From Betaproteobacteria bacterium (GTDB lineage Bacteria; Pseudomonadota; Gammaproteobacteria; Burkholderiales; SG8-39): a DNA stretch of 35,462 bases. Positions 23,759 to 34,324 of this stretch are shown here, in pieces (the stretch's first letter is position 1; every line of letters starts with the position of its first letter). The stretch lies in NCBI GenBank assembly GCA_009693335.1, contig SHXK01000010.1, forward strand, positions 1-35,462, read 5' to 3'. Both the position numbers and the translations under genes were made by a program. The notes under the pieces were generated by a model. That model was not told the DNA's origin and did not search any database. It saw nothing but the letters and a program-made list of their open reading frames with translations.

Positions 23759-24667
23759 TTGCACGGCAACACCGCGAGCCTATTGCTGGATCCGCGTGAA
23801 TACTGGAGCGGACTCGACCGCCAGTCCCGCGTATTGGCGATGTCGGTCGCGGTTTCCATCCTGCTGCATGCGGTCCTGCTGACGATCCAGTTCCGCTTTC
23901 CGGACGCGCTGCGCTGGCAATCGGCCAATCAGCCGCTCGAAGTGATCCTGGTGAACGCCAAGACGAGCGACCCACCCTCGCGCGCCAAGGCGCTGGCGCA
24001 AGCCAACCTGGATGGTGGCGGCAATACCGACGAGAAGCTGCGCGCAAGTAGCCCGGCGCCGGTCAGCAACCCGCGCAATCCCGGACGCGATTTGTCCGAG
24101 TCGCAGCGCCGCCAGCGTGAGCTGGAGGCGCAGCAGCACAAACTCCTGGCGCTCAACCGCGAGCCGGGCGCCAAAGTGCCGACTGAATCACAGCAGCAAA
24201 CGTCGGCAGAGGCTACGTCGCAGGTTTCCGGGCGCGACATGGCCGAGCGTTCGCTGGCGATTCTCCATCTGCAAGCGCAGATCGCGCGGCAGACGCAGGA
24301 CCACCAGGAGCGGCCGCGCAAGCGCTTCATCGGCGCCAACACCAAGGAATACCGTTTCGCGCAATACGAAGAAGACTGGCGCGCCAAAATCGAGCGGGTG
24401 GGAACACTCAATTACCCGGCCGAAGCGCGTGGCAAGCTCTACGGCGAGCTGCGACTGACGGTGACGATCCGGCCCGACGGCACGGTGGAGGCCATCGATC
24501 TCGATCGCTCCTCCGGCCTCAGGGTGCTCGACCAGGCTGCGTTCCGTATTGTGCAGATGGCGGCGCCATTTGCTGCTTTTCCGGCCGACATTCGCAAAGA
24601 CACCGACTTGCTGGTGATCACGCGCACCTGGTTCTTCGCCCGCGGCGACAAGGTCTGGACAGAGTAG
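23759..24667 (+). CDS. tonB: TonB-family energy transducer
   Basis: The protein of about 302 aa has an inner-membrane helix near the N-terminus (VLAMSVAVSILLHAVLLTI), a periplasmic spacer with a Gln/Arg-rich helical part (SQRRQRELEAQQHKLLAL) and a TonB C-terminal domain. That domain reads YPAEARGKLYGELRLTVTIRPDGTVEAIDLDRSSGLRVLDQAA. TonB transmits proton-motive energy to outer-membrane receptors; no exbB/exbD lie nearby. A strong ribosome sequence AGAGGTGA lies just before TTG 23759, so I prefer that start. The track's GTG 23753 lies inside that ribosome site. The sequence just before aroE is a recurrent betaproteobacterial arrangement. Confidence 0.88.
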   Translation: MHGNTASLLLDPREYWSGLDRQSRVLAMSVAVSILLHAVLLTIQFRFPDALRWQSANQPLEVILVNAKTSDPPSRAKALAQANLDGGGNTDEKLRASSPAPVSNPRNPGRDLSESQRRQRELEAQQHKLLALNREPGAKVPTESQQQTSAEATSQVSGRDMAERSLAILHLQAQIARQTQDHQERPRKRFIGANTKEYRFAQYEEDWRAKIERVGTLNYPAEARGKLYGELRLTVTIRPDGTVEAIDLDRSSGLRVLDQAAFRIVQMAAPFAAFPADIRKDTDLLVITRTWFFARGDKVWTE

Positions 24668-24682
24668 CCAGAGCGATTCACG

Positions 24683-25498
24683 ATGCCCGACTGTTACGTT
24701 GTTATTGGCAACCCCGTGGCGCACTCAAAATCGCCGTGGATACATGCGCAGTTCGCCCGCCAGCTGCGGCAGGACATCGAGTACGCGCGCATTGAAGCGC
24801 CACTCGATGGTTTTGCGCGCACGGTGGATGCGTTTCGCGCTGCTGGTGGGCGTGGCGCCAACGTCACCTTGCCGTTCAAGGAGCAGGCTTTTGTCTACTG
24901 CCGCGACGCAGTAAGCCTAAGAGCGCGCGTGGCGGGCGTGGTGAACACGCTCATCTTCGAGGGCGGCGGCCCGGCCAGTGAAATACGAGGCGACAATACG
25001 GACGGCGTGGGGCTACTGCGCGATATCACGGTCAACCTCGGGCGCGCGATCATGGGTCAGCGCGTACTGCTGATGGGGGCGGGCGGCGCGGCGCAGGGCG
25101 TTCTCGGCCCGTTGCTCGGCGCTGGCCCGCAGTGCCTAGTGATTGCGAATCGTAGCGCAGCCAAAGCACGCTCGCTGGCGCAGCGCCATGGCGCGGCGGC
25201 AGGGGGTGGCTACGACGAGCTCGGCGGCGCGCAGTTTGATCTCTTGATCAATGCCACTTCGGCGGGCCTCGCGGATGAAGCCCCGCCGCTGCCGCCGAGT
25301 GCATTTGCGCCCGGTGCGCTCGGCTATGACATGGTGTACGGTCGCGACACGCCTTTTCTCGCTATGGCGCGCGCCGCAGGGGCCGAGGCACGCGATGGCG
25401 GCGGCATGCTGGTTGAGCAGGCGGCGGAATCCTTTTTCCTTTGGCGCGGCCTGCGCCCGGACACAGCGCCGGTACTCGCAGCGCTGCGCCAGCCCTGA
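24683..25498 (+). CDS. aroE: shikimate dehydrogenase
   Basis: AroE reduces 3-dehydroshikimate to shikimate with NADPH. The 271-aa product has the substrate site near the N-terminus (GNPVAHSKSPWIH), the catalytic Lys66 in NVTLPFKEQAF, and Asp107 in GDNTDGVGLL. The NADP loop is LLMGAGGAAQGVLGPLL, then ANRSAAKARSLA, NATSAG and a C-terminal GGMLVEQAAESF. It is complete and standard. Its stop shares a base with the mtgA start (TGATG). With aroQ it is the second shikimate gene in the window, in a different operon. Confidence 0.97.
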   Translation: MPDCYVVIGNPVAHSKSPWIHAQFARQLRQDIEYARIEAPLDGFARTVDAFRAAGGRGANVTLPFKEQAFVYCRDAVSLRARVAGVVNTLIFEGGGPASEIRGDNTDGVGLLRDITVNLGRAIMGQRVLLMGAGGAAQGVLGPLLGAGPQCLVIANRSAAKARSLAQRHGAAAGGGYDELGGAQFDLLINATSAGLADEAPPLPPSAFAPGALGYDMVYGRDTPFLAMARAAGAEARDGGGMLVEQAAESFFLWRGLRPDTAPVLAALRQP

Positions 25499-26226
25499 TG
25501 TCGGCCGCCGCAGGCCGCGTGTTTCGCAGGACGCGCATCGCTTGGAAGATTTTCTGCTACAGCCTGGGCGCACTGGTCTTGGCCGTGGCCGTGGTGCAGT
25601 GCTGGTTCTACGCCCACGTTCTGTGGTGGCGTGTGTACCAGCCCGCCAATACCGCGTTTATGGAAACGCGTCTCGAGCAACTGCGCGAGAAGGATCCCAA
25701 GGCGAAGCTCGCGCACCAGTGGGTGGACTACGCGCGTATCGCGACGGAGTTGAAGCGCGCCGTGGTTGCCGCCGAGGATGCGAAGTTCGTCGGCCACGAA
25801 GGCTTCGACTGGGAGGCGATCTCCAAGGCCATGGAGAAGAACGAGAAAACAGGCAGAGTGGTGTCCGGCGCCTCGACCATCAGCCAGCAGCTGGCAAAGA
25901 ACCTGTTCCTCTCGGGCGAGCGCTCCTGGCTGCGCAAGGGCCAGGAAGCGGTGATCACCTGGATGCTGGAATCCACTCTCAGCAAGCGTCGCATCCTGGA
26001 GCTCTATCTCAATTTCGCCGAGTGGGGTGTAGGGGTGTTTGGCGCCGAAGCCGCAGCCCGATACCATTTCGGCATCAACGCGGCGGCCTTGAATGCATCA
26101 GAAGCGGCATTTCTGGCAGCGGTCCTGCCCAGCCCGCGACGCTATGCGCCGGGACACATCACGCCTTACGTCGCTGGCCGGGTCGAGACGATCCTGGCGC
26201 GCATGCCGGCGGCGCAGATCCCTTAA
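25498..26226 (+). CDS. mtgA: monofunctional biosynthetic peptidoglycan transglycosylase
   Basis: MtgA polymerises lipid II into glycan strands at the inner membrane (GT51 family). The 242-aa product has one N-terminal helix (ICYSLGALVLAVAVVQCWF-like, about 17-40). The catalytic motif is AVVAAEDAKFVGHEGFDW with the essential Glu, then SGASTISQQLAKNLFLS, RKGQEAVITWMLE and KRRILELYLNFAEWG. I start at ATG 25498, not the track's 25441, which reads through the end of aroE. It has no transpeptidase domain. Confidence 0.96.
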   Translation: MSAAAGRVFRRTRIAWKIFCYSLGALVLAVAVVQCWFYAHVLWWRVYQPANTAFMETRLEQLREKDPKAKLAHQWVDYARIATELKRAVVAAEDAKFVGHEGFDWEAISKAMEKNEKTGRVVSGASTISQQLAKNLFLSGERSWLRKGQEAVITWMLESTLSKRRILELYLNFAEWGVGVFGAEAAARYHFGINAAALNASEAAFLAAVLPSPRRYAPGHITPYVAGRVETILARMPAAQIP

Positions 26227-26243
26227 GCGGACCTTATACCTGC

Positions 26244-27617
26244 ATGAGTGAATTTCCGACGCGCCTAGAGGTCGAGGATCTGCAGCACAACCTGCGCAAG
26301 GTGCGGGACAGGCTTGTGCGGACGGACCAAGCTGACGAACTGCGCGCCGAGCTGGACCAACTCCACCCGGCCGACGCCGCCTACCTCCTCGAGGCGCTGC
26401 CCCTGGAGGAGCGACTGCTGGTTTGGGGCTTGGTCAAGGCTGAGCGCGAGGGAGAAATCCTGCTCGAGCTGTCGGACGCGGTGCGCGAGTCGCTCATCGC
26501 GACCATGGACTCCAAGGAGTTGGTCGCTGCGACCGAAACCCTGGAAGCAGACGAGATCGCCGATCTCGCGCCGGATTTGCCCGAGGCGGTGGTGCAGGAC
26601 GTCATCCGGGCGCTGCCGCACGAGGAACGCGTGCTGTTGCGCGCCGCGCTGTCCTACGATGAAGGCACGGTCGGCGCGCTCATGGACTTCGACCAGGTCG
26701 CCGTGCGCAAAGACGTGACACTCGAGGCGGCGACCCGTTATCTGCGGGCGCTGGATGAATTGCCAGCGCATACCGATCAGCTGTTCGTGGTGGATCGCGG
26801 CGGCAAGTTGCAAGGCGTGCTGCCGCTGGCGCGCCTTATTGTTTCGGACCTTGAGCGCATGGTTGGCGATGTCATGGCGCCCGGGAGTGTCAAGCTGCAT
26901 CCCGAGGATCGCGCCGAGGACGCGGCGCAGACTTTCGAGCGCTACGACCTGGTTTCGGCGCCGGTGGTCGACTTGATCACTGGCAGCCTGGTGGGCCGCG
27001 TTACGGTGAATGCAGTCATGGACTACATTCGGGAAAAGAGCGCCGAAACGCAGCTCGCCGAGGCCGGGCTATCCAGAGAAGAGGACGTGTTCGCGCCGGT
27101 GTGGAACAGCTTCAGGAATCGCTGGGCCTGGCTGGCGGTGAACTTGATCACCGCGTTTATTGCCTCGCGCGTGATCGGCGCTTTCGAAGGCTCGATCGAG
27201 AAGCTGGTGGCGCTTGCCGCGCTGATGCCGATCGTCGCCGGCATTGGCGGCAACTCGGGCAATCAGACCATCACCATGATCGTGCGCGCGCTGGCGCTGG
27301 GCCAGATCCAATCTGCGTACTGGACCAAGCTGGTTATCAAGGAGCTCGGCGTGGCCACCTTGAACGGCGTGATCTGGGGCGGTCTGCTCGGCCTGGCTAC
27401 CTATGTGCTCTACGGTAGCGTGGCGCTGGGCGCTGTGATGGCGCTGGCGATGCTGCTGAATTTGCTCCTCGCTGCGGGCATGGGCGTGGCGATTCCCTAT
27501 CTGCGCGCCCGGCTTGGCCGTGATCCTGCGGTCGGCTCCTCGGTGCTGATCACCGCCTGCACCGACTCGGGCGGGTTTTTCATTTTCCTCGGCCTGGCGA
27601 CGCTGTTCTTGCTATAG
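26244..27617 (+). CDS. mgtE: MgtE-type magnesium transporter
   Basis: MgtE is a homodimeric Mg2+ channel gated by its cytoplasmic domains. The 457-aa product has an N-terminal helical superhelix domain ([35 protein letters not shown]). A CBS pair follows ([30 protein letters not shown]), then five or so membrane helices with the conserved [14 protein letters not shown] motif of the pore. The track's 788-aa ORF adds 331 residues from other frames of aroE/mtgA; ATG 26244 is the true family start. Its last 6 bp overlap the convergent hemL. Confidence 0.95.
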   Translation: MSEFPTRLEVEDLQHNLRKVRDRLVRTDQADELRAELDQLHPADAAYLLEALPLEERLLVWGLVKAEREGEILLELSDAVRESLIATMDSKELVAATETLEADEIADLAPDLPEAVVQDVIRALPHEERVLLRAALSYDEGTVGALMDFDQVAVRKDVTLEAATRYLRALDELPAHTDQLFVVDRGGKLQGVLPLARLIVSDLERMVGDVMAPGSVKLHPEDRAEDAAQTFERYDLVSAPVVDLITGSLVGRVTVNAVMDYIREKSAETQLAEAGLSREEDVFAPVWNSFRNRWAWLAVNLITAFIASRVIGAFEGSIEKLVALAALMPIVAGIGGNSGNQTITMIVRALALGQIQSAYWTKLVIKELGVATLNGVIWGGLLGLATYVLYGSVALGAVMALAMLLNLLLAAGMGVAIPYLRARLGRDPAVGSSVLITACTDSGGFFIFLGLATLFLL

Positions 27618-28892
27618 CGCGGCGAAAGCCTCGCGTGCGGCGGCGAGCGTCGCGTCGATTTCCGTAGGGCCGTGCGCTGCGGAGACAAAGCCTGCTTCGT
27701 AAGCCGACGGCGCCAAGTACACGCCGCGCGCGAGCATGCCGTGAAAGAATTTATTGAAGCGGTCTTTGTCGCATTGCATGACTTCGGCAAAGCTGGTCGG
27801 GGGCGCGGCACGGAAATACAGCCCGAACATGCTGCCGATCGATTGCGCGGAGAAAATCACCTTGGCTTTGCGGGCTTCCGCCATCAGACCGTCGACGAGT
27901 GATTGTGTGGTTTTTTCTATCTTTAATTGAAAATCTTTTTCCTCTACCAACCGCAAGGTCGCCAATCCTGCAGCGACGGCGACGGGATTGCCTGAAAGCG
28001 TTCCGGCCTGGTACACGGGCCCGAGCGGGGCAATTTTTTCCATGATCTCGCGCTTGCCGCCGAAAGCACCGACCGGCAGCCCGCCGCCGATGACTTTGCC
28101 CAGCGTCGTGAGGTCCGGCCGGATGCCGTAGCGCGCTTGTGCGCCGCCCAGCGCGACGCGAAAGCCGGTCATCACTTCGTCGAAAATCAATACCGCCCCA
28201 TGCCGAGTGCAATGCTCGCGCAGCGATTCCAGGAAGCCGGGTTTGGGCAGCACCAGATTCATGTTGCCGGCGACGGGTTCCACGATCACGCAAGCGATTT
28301 GCGCACCGCAAGCAGCGAAGGTTTTTTCGATTTGATCAATATTATTGAAATCAAGAACCAGCGTATGCGCGGCGGTCTCGGGCGGCACCCCGGCGGAGCT
28401 CGGGTTGCCGAAGGTAAGTGCGCCGGAGCCGGCTTTTACCAGCAGGCTGTCGGCATGACCGTGATAGCAGCCCTCGAACTTGACGATCAGGCTGCGGGCC
28501 GTGTGCCCACGCGCGAGGCGGATCGCCGACATGGTCGCCTCGGTGCCCGAGGAGACTAGGCGCACCATCTCCACCGATGGCAGCAGACGGCAGATGGCCT
28601 CGGCCAATTCGATCTCGCTTTCAGTCGGGGCGCCGAAGGAAAGGGCTTTCGCAGCTGCCGCCTGCACCGCTTCCACGACGTCCACATGAGTGTGGCCGAG
28701 CACCATCGGCCCCCAGGAGCCAAGATAATCGATATAGCGCTTGCCGTCGGCGTCCCAAAGATAGGGGCCGGAAGCACGCTCGAAGAACAGCGGTGTGCCG
28801 CCGACGGCGCGAAATGCGCGCACCGGCGAATTCACGCCCGCGGGGATGTGCTCCCGCGCGCGCGCGAACAGGGATTCATTGCGTGAGGTCAT
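27612..28892 (-). CDS. hemL: glutamate-1-semialdehyde 2,1-aminomutase
   Basis: HemL turns glutamate-1-semialdehyde into 5-aminolevulinate, the committed haem precursor. The 426-aa product starts [24 protein letters not shown] and has [47 protein letters not shown] and the PLP lysine K266 in [21 protein letters not shown] 28892 is chosen over the track's 28931. It overlaps thiE by 17 bp in another frame. Two AT-rich patches (28% and 25% GC over 50 and 40 bp) encode the variable [11 protein letters not shown] and [15 protein letters not shown] segments. Confidence 0.97.
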   Translation of the reverse strand: MTSRNESLFARAREHIPAGVNSPVRAFRAVGGTPLFFERASGPYLWDADGKRYIDYLGSWGPMVLGHTHVDVVEAVQAAAAKALSFGAPTESEIELAEAICRLLPSVEMVRLVSSGTEATMSAIRLARGHTARSLIVKFEGCYHGHADSLLVKAGSGALTFGNPSSAGVPPETAAHTLVLDFNNIDQIEKTFAACGAQIACVIVEPVAGNMNLVLPKPGFLESLREHCTRHGAVLIFDEVMTGFRVALGGAQARYGIRPDLTTLGKVIGGGLPVGAFGGKREIMEKIAPLGPVYQAGTLSGNPVAVAAGLATLRLVEEKDFQLKIEKTTQSLVDGLMAEARKAKVIFSAQSIGSMFGLYFRAAPPTSFAEVMQCDKDRFNKFFHGMLARGVYLAPSAYEAGFVSAAHGPTEIDATLAAAREAFAAL

Positions 28893-29508
28893 GTTTGCAG
28901 AGCTTAGCGTAAGCGCGCGCTTTTTCGGCAATCTCCGGCGCTTCGAACAGATCCGTGATCACGGCCAGGCAGTCGGCGCCGGCGCTGAGCAACTGCGGTG
29001 CGTTTTGCAGCGTGATGCCCCCGATCGCAATCAGTGGTACGCCCAGCGAGCGTGCTTCGCCAAACAAGGTGAGGGGCGCGCATACCGCCGCGGGTTTGGT
29101 CGAGGAGGGAAACACGCTGCCGAAAGCGATGTAGTCGGCGCCCGCGGCAACCGCGGCGCGGGCAGCGGACAGAGAGTTGTAGCAGGAGGCGCCGAGCAGC
29201 CTGCTGCCGAGTCTGGCGCGCGCGGCGGCGAGCTCGCCATCGTCGCGTCCGAGGTGTACGCCGTCGGCGCCGGATTCGAGGGCAAGCTCGAGGTCGTCAT
29301 TGATGATGAAAGGAACCTGGTGGTCGCGGCACATGGCGGCGAGGGCTTTTGCTACGCGCATTTTCTGCTCCACTCCGGCCAGCTTGCTACGGTATTGCAG
29401 CACGGCGATGCCGCCCTGCAGTGCCAAGGCGACGCGCCGCAACAGCGTCTCGCTGTCGGGCAATTCGGGGGTGATCGCATAGAGGCCATGCATTCTTGCC
29501 GCTAGCAT
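28876..29508 (-). CDS. thiE: thiamine-phosphate synthase
   Basis: ThiE couples HMP-pyrophosphate with thiazole phosphate to make thiamine phosphate. The product is 210 aa from ATG 29508 ([16 protein letters not shown]). It shows the TIM-barrel landmarks [60 protein letters not shown] and [13 protein letters not shown]. The track adds 58 residues over thiD. The start forms a TAATG overlap with the thiD stop. ThiD upstream supplies its substrate. Confidence 0.96.
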   Translation of the reverse strand: MLAARMHGLYAITPELPDSETLLRRVALALQGGIAVLQYRSKLAGVEQKMRVAKALAAMCRDHQVPFIINDDLELALESGADGVHLGRDDGELAAARARLGSRLLGASCYNSLSAARAAVAAGADYIAFGSVFPSSTKPAAVCAPLTLFGEARSLGVPLIAIGGITLQNAPQLLSAGADCLAVITDLFEAPEIAEKARAYAKLCKHDLTQ

Positions 29509-30314
29509 TATTTCGTTGCTCCTGCACGTGCTGCGAAGAACCGGTCGGGGAGATGTTGCCCCTTGCCGGGACGAAAGCCAGCCGCCAGCGATCGCCAGGT
29601 GTAATCCTGTGCCTGTTGCACCGCCTGCTCCATTGCCAGTCCTTTGGCGAGCAGCGCGGCGATGGCTGAAGCAAGGGTGCAACCCGATCCGTGGTAGCTC
29701 CCGGGCAGGCGCCGCCAGCGATCTTCACGCACTATGCCGCGCGCGTCGTAGAGCGTGTTGACGACCTCCGCCCCCGTTTCGTGCGTGCCGGTGACGAGTA
29801 CGTAGCGGCAGCCGCAGGAAATAAGTTCGCTCGCGCAGCGGCGAAGATCTGCGTCCGGCGCTGCCCCCGCCAGCTGGCGAGTCTCCAGGCTGTTCGGCGT
29901 CAACACCGTGGTGCGGGGCAGTAGTGCGTGGCGCATGCTCTGCACAGTTTCGGCATCCGCGAGGCAATCGCCCCGGCCGGAGGCGAGCACCGGATCAAGC
30001 ACCACGGGTGTGCGCGGATCTTCGGCGAGGATGGCGGCGACGACTTGCGCATTGCGCGCCGAGCAGAGCACGCCCAGCTTGAACGCCGCAACCGACATGT
30101 CTTCCAGCACACGACGCGCCTGCCTGTCCACCCAATCCGGCTCGATCGCCAGCAGGCGATCGACGCCGCGCGTGTCCTGCACCGTGAGGCCGGTGACTAC
30201 CGACAGCGGATGACAGCCGAGACTGGCCAGCGTGAGCAGGTCTGCTTGCAGGCCTGCGCCGCCGGTTGGATCGGCAGCGGCAAAGGCGAGGACGATCGGG
30301 GGTGACGACGACAT
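29508..30314 (-). CDS. thiD: hydroxymethylpyrimidine/phosphomethylpyrimidine kinase
   Basis: ThiD phosphorylates HMP and HMP-phosphate in thiamine synthesis. The 268-aa ribokinase-fold protein has AAADPTGGAGLQADLLT at the N-terminus, TGLTVQDTRGV, KLGVLCSARN, DPVLASGRG, TPNSLETRQLAG and the anion hole SYHGSGCTLASAIAALLA with the catalytic residue. It opens the thiD-thiE-hemL series. A TAAAAT on the minus strand at 30,333-30,338 could be its -10 box, giving a very short leader. Divergent from rubredoxin across 38 bp. Confidence 0.95.
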   Translation of the reverse strand: MSSSPPIVLAFAAADPTGGAGLQADLLTLASLGCHPLSVVTGLTVQDTRGVDRLLAIEPDWVDRQARRVLEDMSVAAFKLGVLCSARNAQVVAAILAEDPRTPVVLDPVLASGRGDCLADAETVQSMRHALLPRTTVLTPNSLETRQLAGAAPDADLRRCASELISCGCRYVLVTGTHETGAEVVNTLYDARGIVREDRWRRLPGSYHGSGCTLASAIAALLAKGLAMEQAVQQAQDYTWRSLAAGFRPGKGQHLPDRFFAARAGATK

Positions 30315-30352
30315 GCGTTAATATCCGCTGCTATTTTACTGTCCCGACGCCA

Positions 30353-30538
30353 ATGACCGAACAGCAAATTGAATACAAGACTTGGATGTGCCTTATTTGC
30401 GGCTGGATTTACGACGAGGCTGCCGGCCTCCCCGGAGAAGGTATCGCGCCGGGCACGCGTTGGGAAGACGTGCCGATGAACTGGACCTGTCCCGAGTGCA
30501 GCGCGCGCAAGGACGATTTCGAGATGACCGAGATCTGA
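30353..30538 (+). CDS. rubredoxin
   Basis: The 61-aa protein binds one iron with four cysteines: CLICG (Cys13, Cys16) and CPECS (Cys46, Cys49). It also has GWIYDEAAGLPGEGIAPGTRW and KDDF at the expected places. Rubredoxins carry single electrons to oxygenases, superoxide/peroxide-reducing systems or hydroxylases; no dedicated partner lies nearby. I use ATG 30353, while the track's start at 30266 reads antisense through thiD. It is divergent from thiD, and the placement rubredoxin-thiD-thiE-hemL is common in betaproteobacteria. Confidence 0.95.
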   Translation: MTEQQIEYKTWMCLICGWIYDEAAGLPGEGIAPGTRWEDVPMNWTCPECSARKDDFEMTEI

Positions 30539-30582
30539 GCGTCCGCTGCCGAGAGAAATCGGAGGACGACGAGCAGGCGATG

Positions 30583-30597
30583 CGCTAAAATAGCGCC
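30583..30597 (+). promoter_or_regulatory. probable -10 box inside a palindrome before yqgE
   Basis: GCGCTAAAATAGCGC is a perfect inverted repeat around TAAAAT, a five-of-six -10 match, with no clear -35. A start 6-8 nt downstream would leave only a few bases before the GTG at 30602, so the message could be almost leaderless. Confidence 0.35.
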
Positions 30598-30601
30598 AAG
30601 C

Positions 30602-31174
30602 GTGTCTTCGATCAACCTGACGAATCATTTCCTGATCGCCATGCCTAACATGGCCGATCCGTATTTTGCGAAGACCCTGACTTACGTTTGCGAGCACAAC
30701 CAGCAAGGCGCGCTCGGCATCGTCGTCAACCGCCCCATCGACATGACCCTGCGGGCGCTGTTCGAACGCTTGTCCCTCAGTCTCAAGGATTCGCCCTTGG
30801 CCGACACGCCGATCTATTTCGGCGGCCCGGTGCAGACCGATCGGGGCTTCGTCCTGCACCTGCCGGCGGGGAAATGGCAATCGACCTTGAAAGTAAGTAG
30901 CGGAGTGCACGAGGCCATCGGCCTGACCACCTCCAAGGACATCCTCGAGGCGGTCGGTCGCGGCGAGGGTCCTGCCAAGATGCTGGTTTCGCTTGGCTAT
31001 GCCGGCTGGACGGCCGGGCAGATCGAGCACGAGCTGAAGCAGAATGCCTGGCTTACCGTGGAGGCTAAGGACGCCATCCTGTTCGATATCCCGGCCGATG
31101 CCCGTCTGAGCGCAGCCATGCAGCTGCTGGGGATCGACTTAGCGCAGCTCGCCAATCAGGCGGGACATGCCTGA
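30602..31174 (+). CDS. yqgE: YqgE/AlgH family protein (UPF0301)
   Basis: The 190-aa protein matches UPF0301: [29 protein letters not shown] at the N-terminus, then [37 protein letters not shown] and [16 protein letters not shown]. Biochemical function is unsettled; the family name AlgH comes from alginate regulation in Pseudomonas. The GTG start is supported because family similarity begins a few residues later and no ATG lies upstream. The next gene, ruvX, overlaps its end by 8 bp, the usual pairing. Confidence 0.94.
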   Translation: MSSINLTNHFLIAMPNMADPYFAKTLTYVCEHNQQGALGIVVNRPIDMTLRALFERLSLSLKDSPLADTPIYFGGPVQTDRGFVLHLPAGKWQSTLKVSSGVHEAIGLTTSKDILEAVGRGEGPAKMLVSLGYAGWTAGQIEHELKQNAWLTVEAKDAILFDIPADARLSAAMQLLGIDLAQLANQAGHA

Positions 31175-31610
31175 ACGAGCCACCGGTACCGTCCTGGCGT
31201 TCGATTTTGGATTGCAGCGTATCGGCGTCGCAGTGGGCGAAGCCGAACTGGGCAGCGCGCATCCCCTGCCGGGGGTCGCCGCGAGCACCCAACCCGACCG
31301 TCTTACCGCCATTGAACACCTGGTGACGGAGTGGCGGCCTACCCTGCTGGTGGTCGGGCGCCCGCTCGGCGAAGACGGCACGCCGCACGAAATAACGCGC
31401 CGGGCCGAGCGTTTCGCGCGTCAGCTAAATGGCCGCTTCCGGCTACCGGTGGAACTGGTCGATGAGCGTTACAGCTCTGCGGAAGTCGAGAGTCGTGTGC
31501 GGGCGGCCTACGGCAAGCGCAAAGCGGCGAATCTGGCCCGCAGCAAGTCCCTGGATTCGCACGCCGCGCAGATCATCCTCGAACAGTACTTCGGTGAAAA
31601 AACGGCGTGA
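31167..31610 (+). CDS. ruvX: YqgF/RuvX RNase H-fold nuclease
   Basis: The 147-aa protein has the RNase H-like motifs [14 protein letters not shown] with the first catalytic Asp, [26 protein letters not shown] and [13 protein letters not shown] with the last acidic residue. YqgF proteins are implicated in Holliday-junction processing and in 16S rRNA 5'-end processing in other bacteria. It overlaps yqgE by 8 bp and pyrR by 4 bp, so it probably shares one transcript with the pyrimidine genes. Confidence 0.95.
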   Translation: MPERATGTVLAFDFGLQRIGVAVGEAELGSAHPLPGVAASTQPDRLTAIEHLVTEWRPTLLVVGRPLGEDGTPHEITRRAERFARQLNGRFRLPVELVDERYSSAEVESRVRAAYGKRKAANLARSKSLDSHAAQIILEQYFGEKTA

Positions 31611-32096
31611 GCAAAATTCCTGACGCTGAAATATTGCTGCCCAAGCTCGTCGCCGAACTGAAGGCCCGCATTGCGCCGGCGACAGCGATGATCGGTCTTT
31701 ACACGGGTGGCGCCTGGCTCGCCGAGCGGCTGCATCCGCTGCTCGGGCTGAAGGACCCCTTGGGACTGATGGATGTCGCGTTTTACCGCGACGATTACGC
31801 GCAACAGGGACTGAAGCACGATCCCAAGCGAACGAAAATTCCGTTCGATGTCGAAGGTCGCGAGATCCTGCTGGTGGACGACGTGCTCTACACCGGGCGC
31901 ACGGTGCGCGCGGCGATGAACGAACTGTTCGACTACGGCCGGCCGAAGAGCATCTCGCTGGTGGTGCTTGCCGACCGCGGTGGTCGGCAGTTGCCGATCG
32001 GCGCGCAGTACTGCGGCGCGCAGGTGGAGGTAGCCGAGGGCATGCGGCTGCGCCTGAAGCGCACGGCGAGCGGCAAGCTTTCGCTGGAGATCGAAC

Positions 32097-32107
<11 letters not shown>
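31607..32107 (+). CDS. pyrR: PyrR: pyrimidine regulator / uracil phosphoribosyltransferase
   Basis: The 166-aa protein has the PRPP-binding motif [17 protein letters not shown] (about 89-105), [10 protein letters not shown] and [12 protein letters not shown], typical of PyrR. In Gram-positives PyrR binds pyr mRNA in response to UMP. In Proteobacteria it also has uracil phosphoribosyltransferase activity and may regulate the adjacent pyrB. The GTG start overlaps ruvX by 4 bp. No attenuator hairpin is possible between pyrR and pyrB, whose coding regions overlap by 11 bp. Confidence 0.93.
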
Positions 32108-33047
<940 letters not shown>

Positions 33048-33058
33048 GGAACCGGCAC

Positions 33059-34324
33059 ATGAAACTACTGATCAAGGGTGGGCGGGTCGTGGACCCGGCG
33101 AGCGGACGGGATCAGCTAAGTGACATTTTTATCTCTGACGGCCGGGTGGTGGAAGCTTTCAGAGAAAAACCTGAAACAACCATCGACGCTACAGGCCTGG
33201 TTGTCGCGCCGGGCCTGATCGACCTGTCGGCACGGCTGCGTGAGCCGGGCTACGAATACAAGGCCACCCTCGAATCGGAGATGGATGCCGCGGTGGCGGG
33301 CGGTGTCACCAGTCTCGCTTGCCCGCCGGATACCGATCCGCCGCTGGATGAACCTGGACTGGTGGACATGCTGCGCCGGCGCGCCAAGGTGCTGGCCCGT
33401 GCACGTGTGTATCCCATCGGCGCGCTTACCGTAAAGTTGGCCGGAGAACGCTTGACCGAAATGGCCGAGCTCGCCGAGGCGGGCTGCGTCGCGTTCTCGC
33501 AGGCCAACGCGCCCCTCCCCGATACCCAGGTGCTCTGGCGCGCGCTGCAGTATGCCGCCACCTTCGGTTTTCCCGTATGGCTGCGCACCGAGGACCGCTG
33601 GCTGGCGCACTGCGGTGTGGCGCACGACGGCGAAGTTGCGACGCGACTGGGACTGCCCGGCATCCCGGCATTTGCCGAGACCATCGCCCTGGGCACCGTG
33701 TTGCAACTGGTGCGCACCACCGGCAGCCGTGTACACGTCTGTCGCCTGTCCACGGCCATCGCCGTCGAGATGATCCGCGCCGCGAAGAAAGAGGGACTGC
33801 CGGTCAGCTGCGATGTCGGCATCCATCATGTGCACCTGTCTGAAATGGACCTCGGTTATTTCGACGCGCACTGCCGGCTGGAGCCGCCGCTGCGTTCGCA
33901 GCGCGACCGCGAAGCGCTTGCCGCCGGCCTGGCTGACGGCACCATCGACTGCGCCGTATCCGACCACACGCCGGTAGACGAGGACCAGAAGCAGATGCCG
34001 TTCGCGGAAGCCGAGCCTGGCGCCACCGGCCTGGAACTGCTGCTGCCGCTGGTGCTCAAGTGGGGCGCGGAGAGAAAATTGCCGCTGGTAAAGACCCTGG
34101 CGCGCATCACCAGCGATGCGGCGCGCATCCTGGGCGTGTCATCGGGCCGCCTCGAGGCTGGTGCACCGGCAGACTTGGTGCTGTTCGATCCCGAGCAAAG
34201 CTGGCGCCTGACCCCGGAGATGCTGCGAAGCCAGGGCAAGAACACGCCTTTCCTCGGCTACGAAATGGCCGGTCGCGTGCGCACCACGATCGTCGCCGGC
34301 AACGTGGTGTACCAGCAAGCATGA
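33059..34324 (+). CDS. dihydroorotase-like protein lacking metal ligands (PyrC', ATCase partner)
   Basis: The 421-aa amidohydrolase-fold protein aligns with type I dihydroorotase, but the signature HxH is replaced: DLSARLREPG has Ser57 and Arg59 where active enzymes have DxHxHLREPG. The later His in the HxxH strand is also lost (VHVCRLST), though SDHTP with the Asp remains. It should therefore not bind the dimetal centre. In Pseudomonas such inactive subunits hold the long-form aspartate carbamoyltransferase together. It follows pyrB by 11 bp, and an active dihydroorotase must lie elsewhere. Confidence 0.93.
   Translation: MKLLIKGGRVVDPASGRDQLSDIFISDGRVVEAFREKPETTIDATGLVVAPGLIDLSARLREPGYEYKATLESEMDAAVAGGVTSLACPPDTDPPLDEPGLVDMLRRRAKVLARARVYPIGALTVKLAGERLTEMAELAEAGCVAFSQANAPLPDTQVLWRALQYAATFGFPVWLRTEDRWLAHCGVAHDGEVATRLGLPGIPAFAETIALGTVLQLVRTTGSRVHVCRLSTAIAVEMIRAAKKEGLPVSCDVGIHHVHLSEMDLGYFDAHCRLEPPLRSQRDREALAAGLADGTIDCAVSDHTPVDEDQKQMPFAEAEPGATGLELLLPLVLKWGAERKLPLVKTLARITSDAARILGVSSGRLEAGAPADLVLFDPEQSWRLTPEMLRSQGKNTPFLGYEMAGRVRTTIVAGNVVYQQA

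Noticed and set aside
25251-27617. 788-aa ORF as a fusion protein ending in MgtE
   Set aside because: The first 331 residues are arginine-rich out-of-frame sequence over aroE and mtgA; MgtE begins at 26244.
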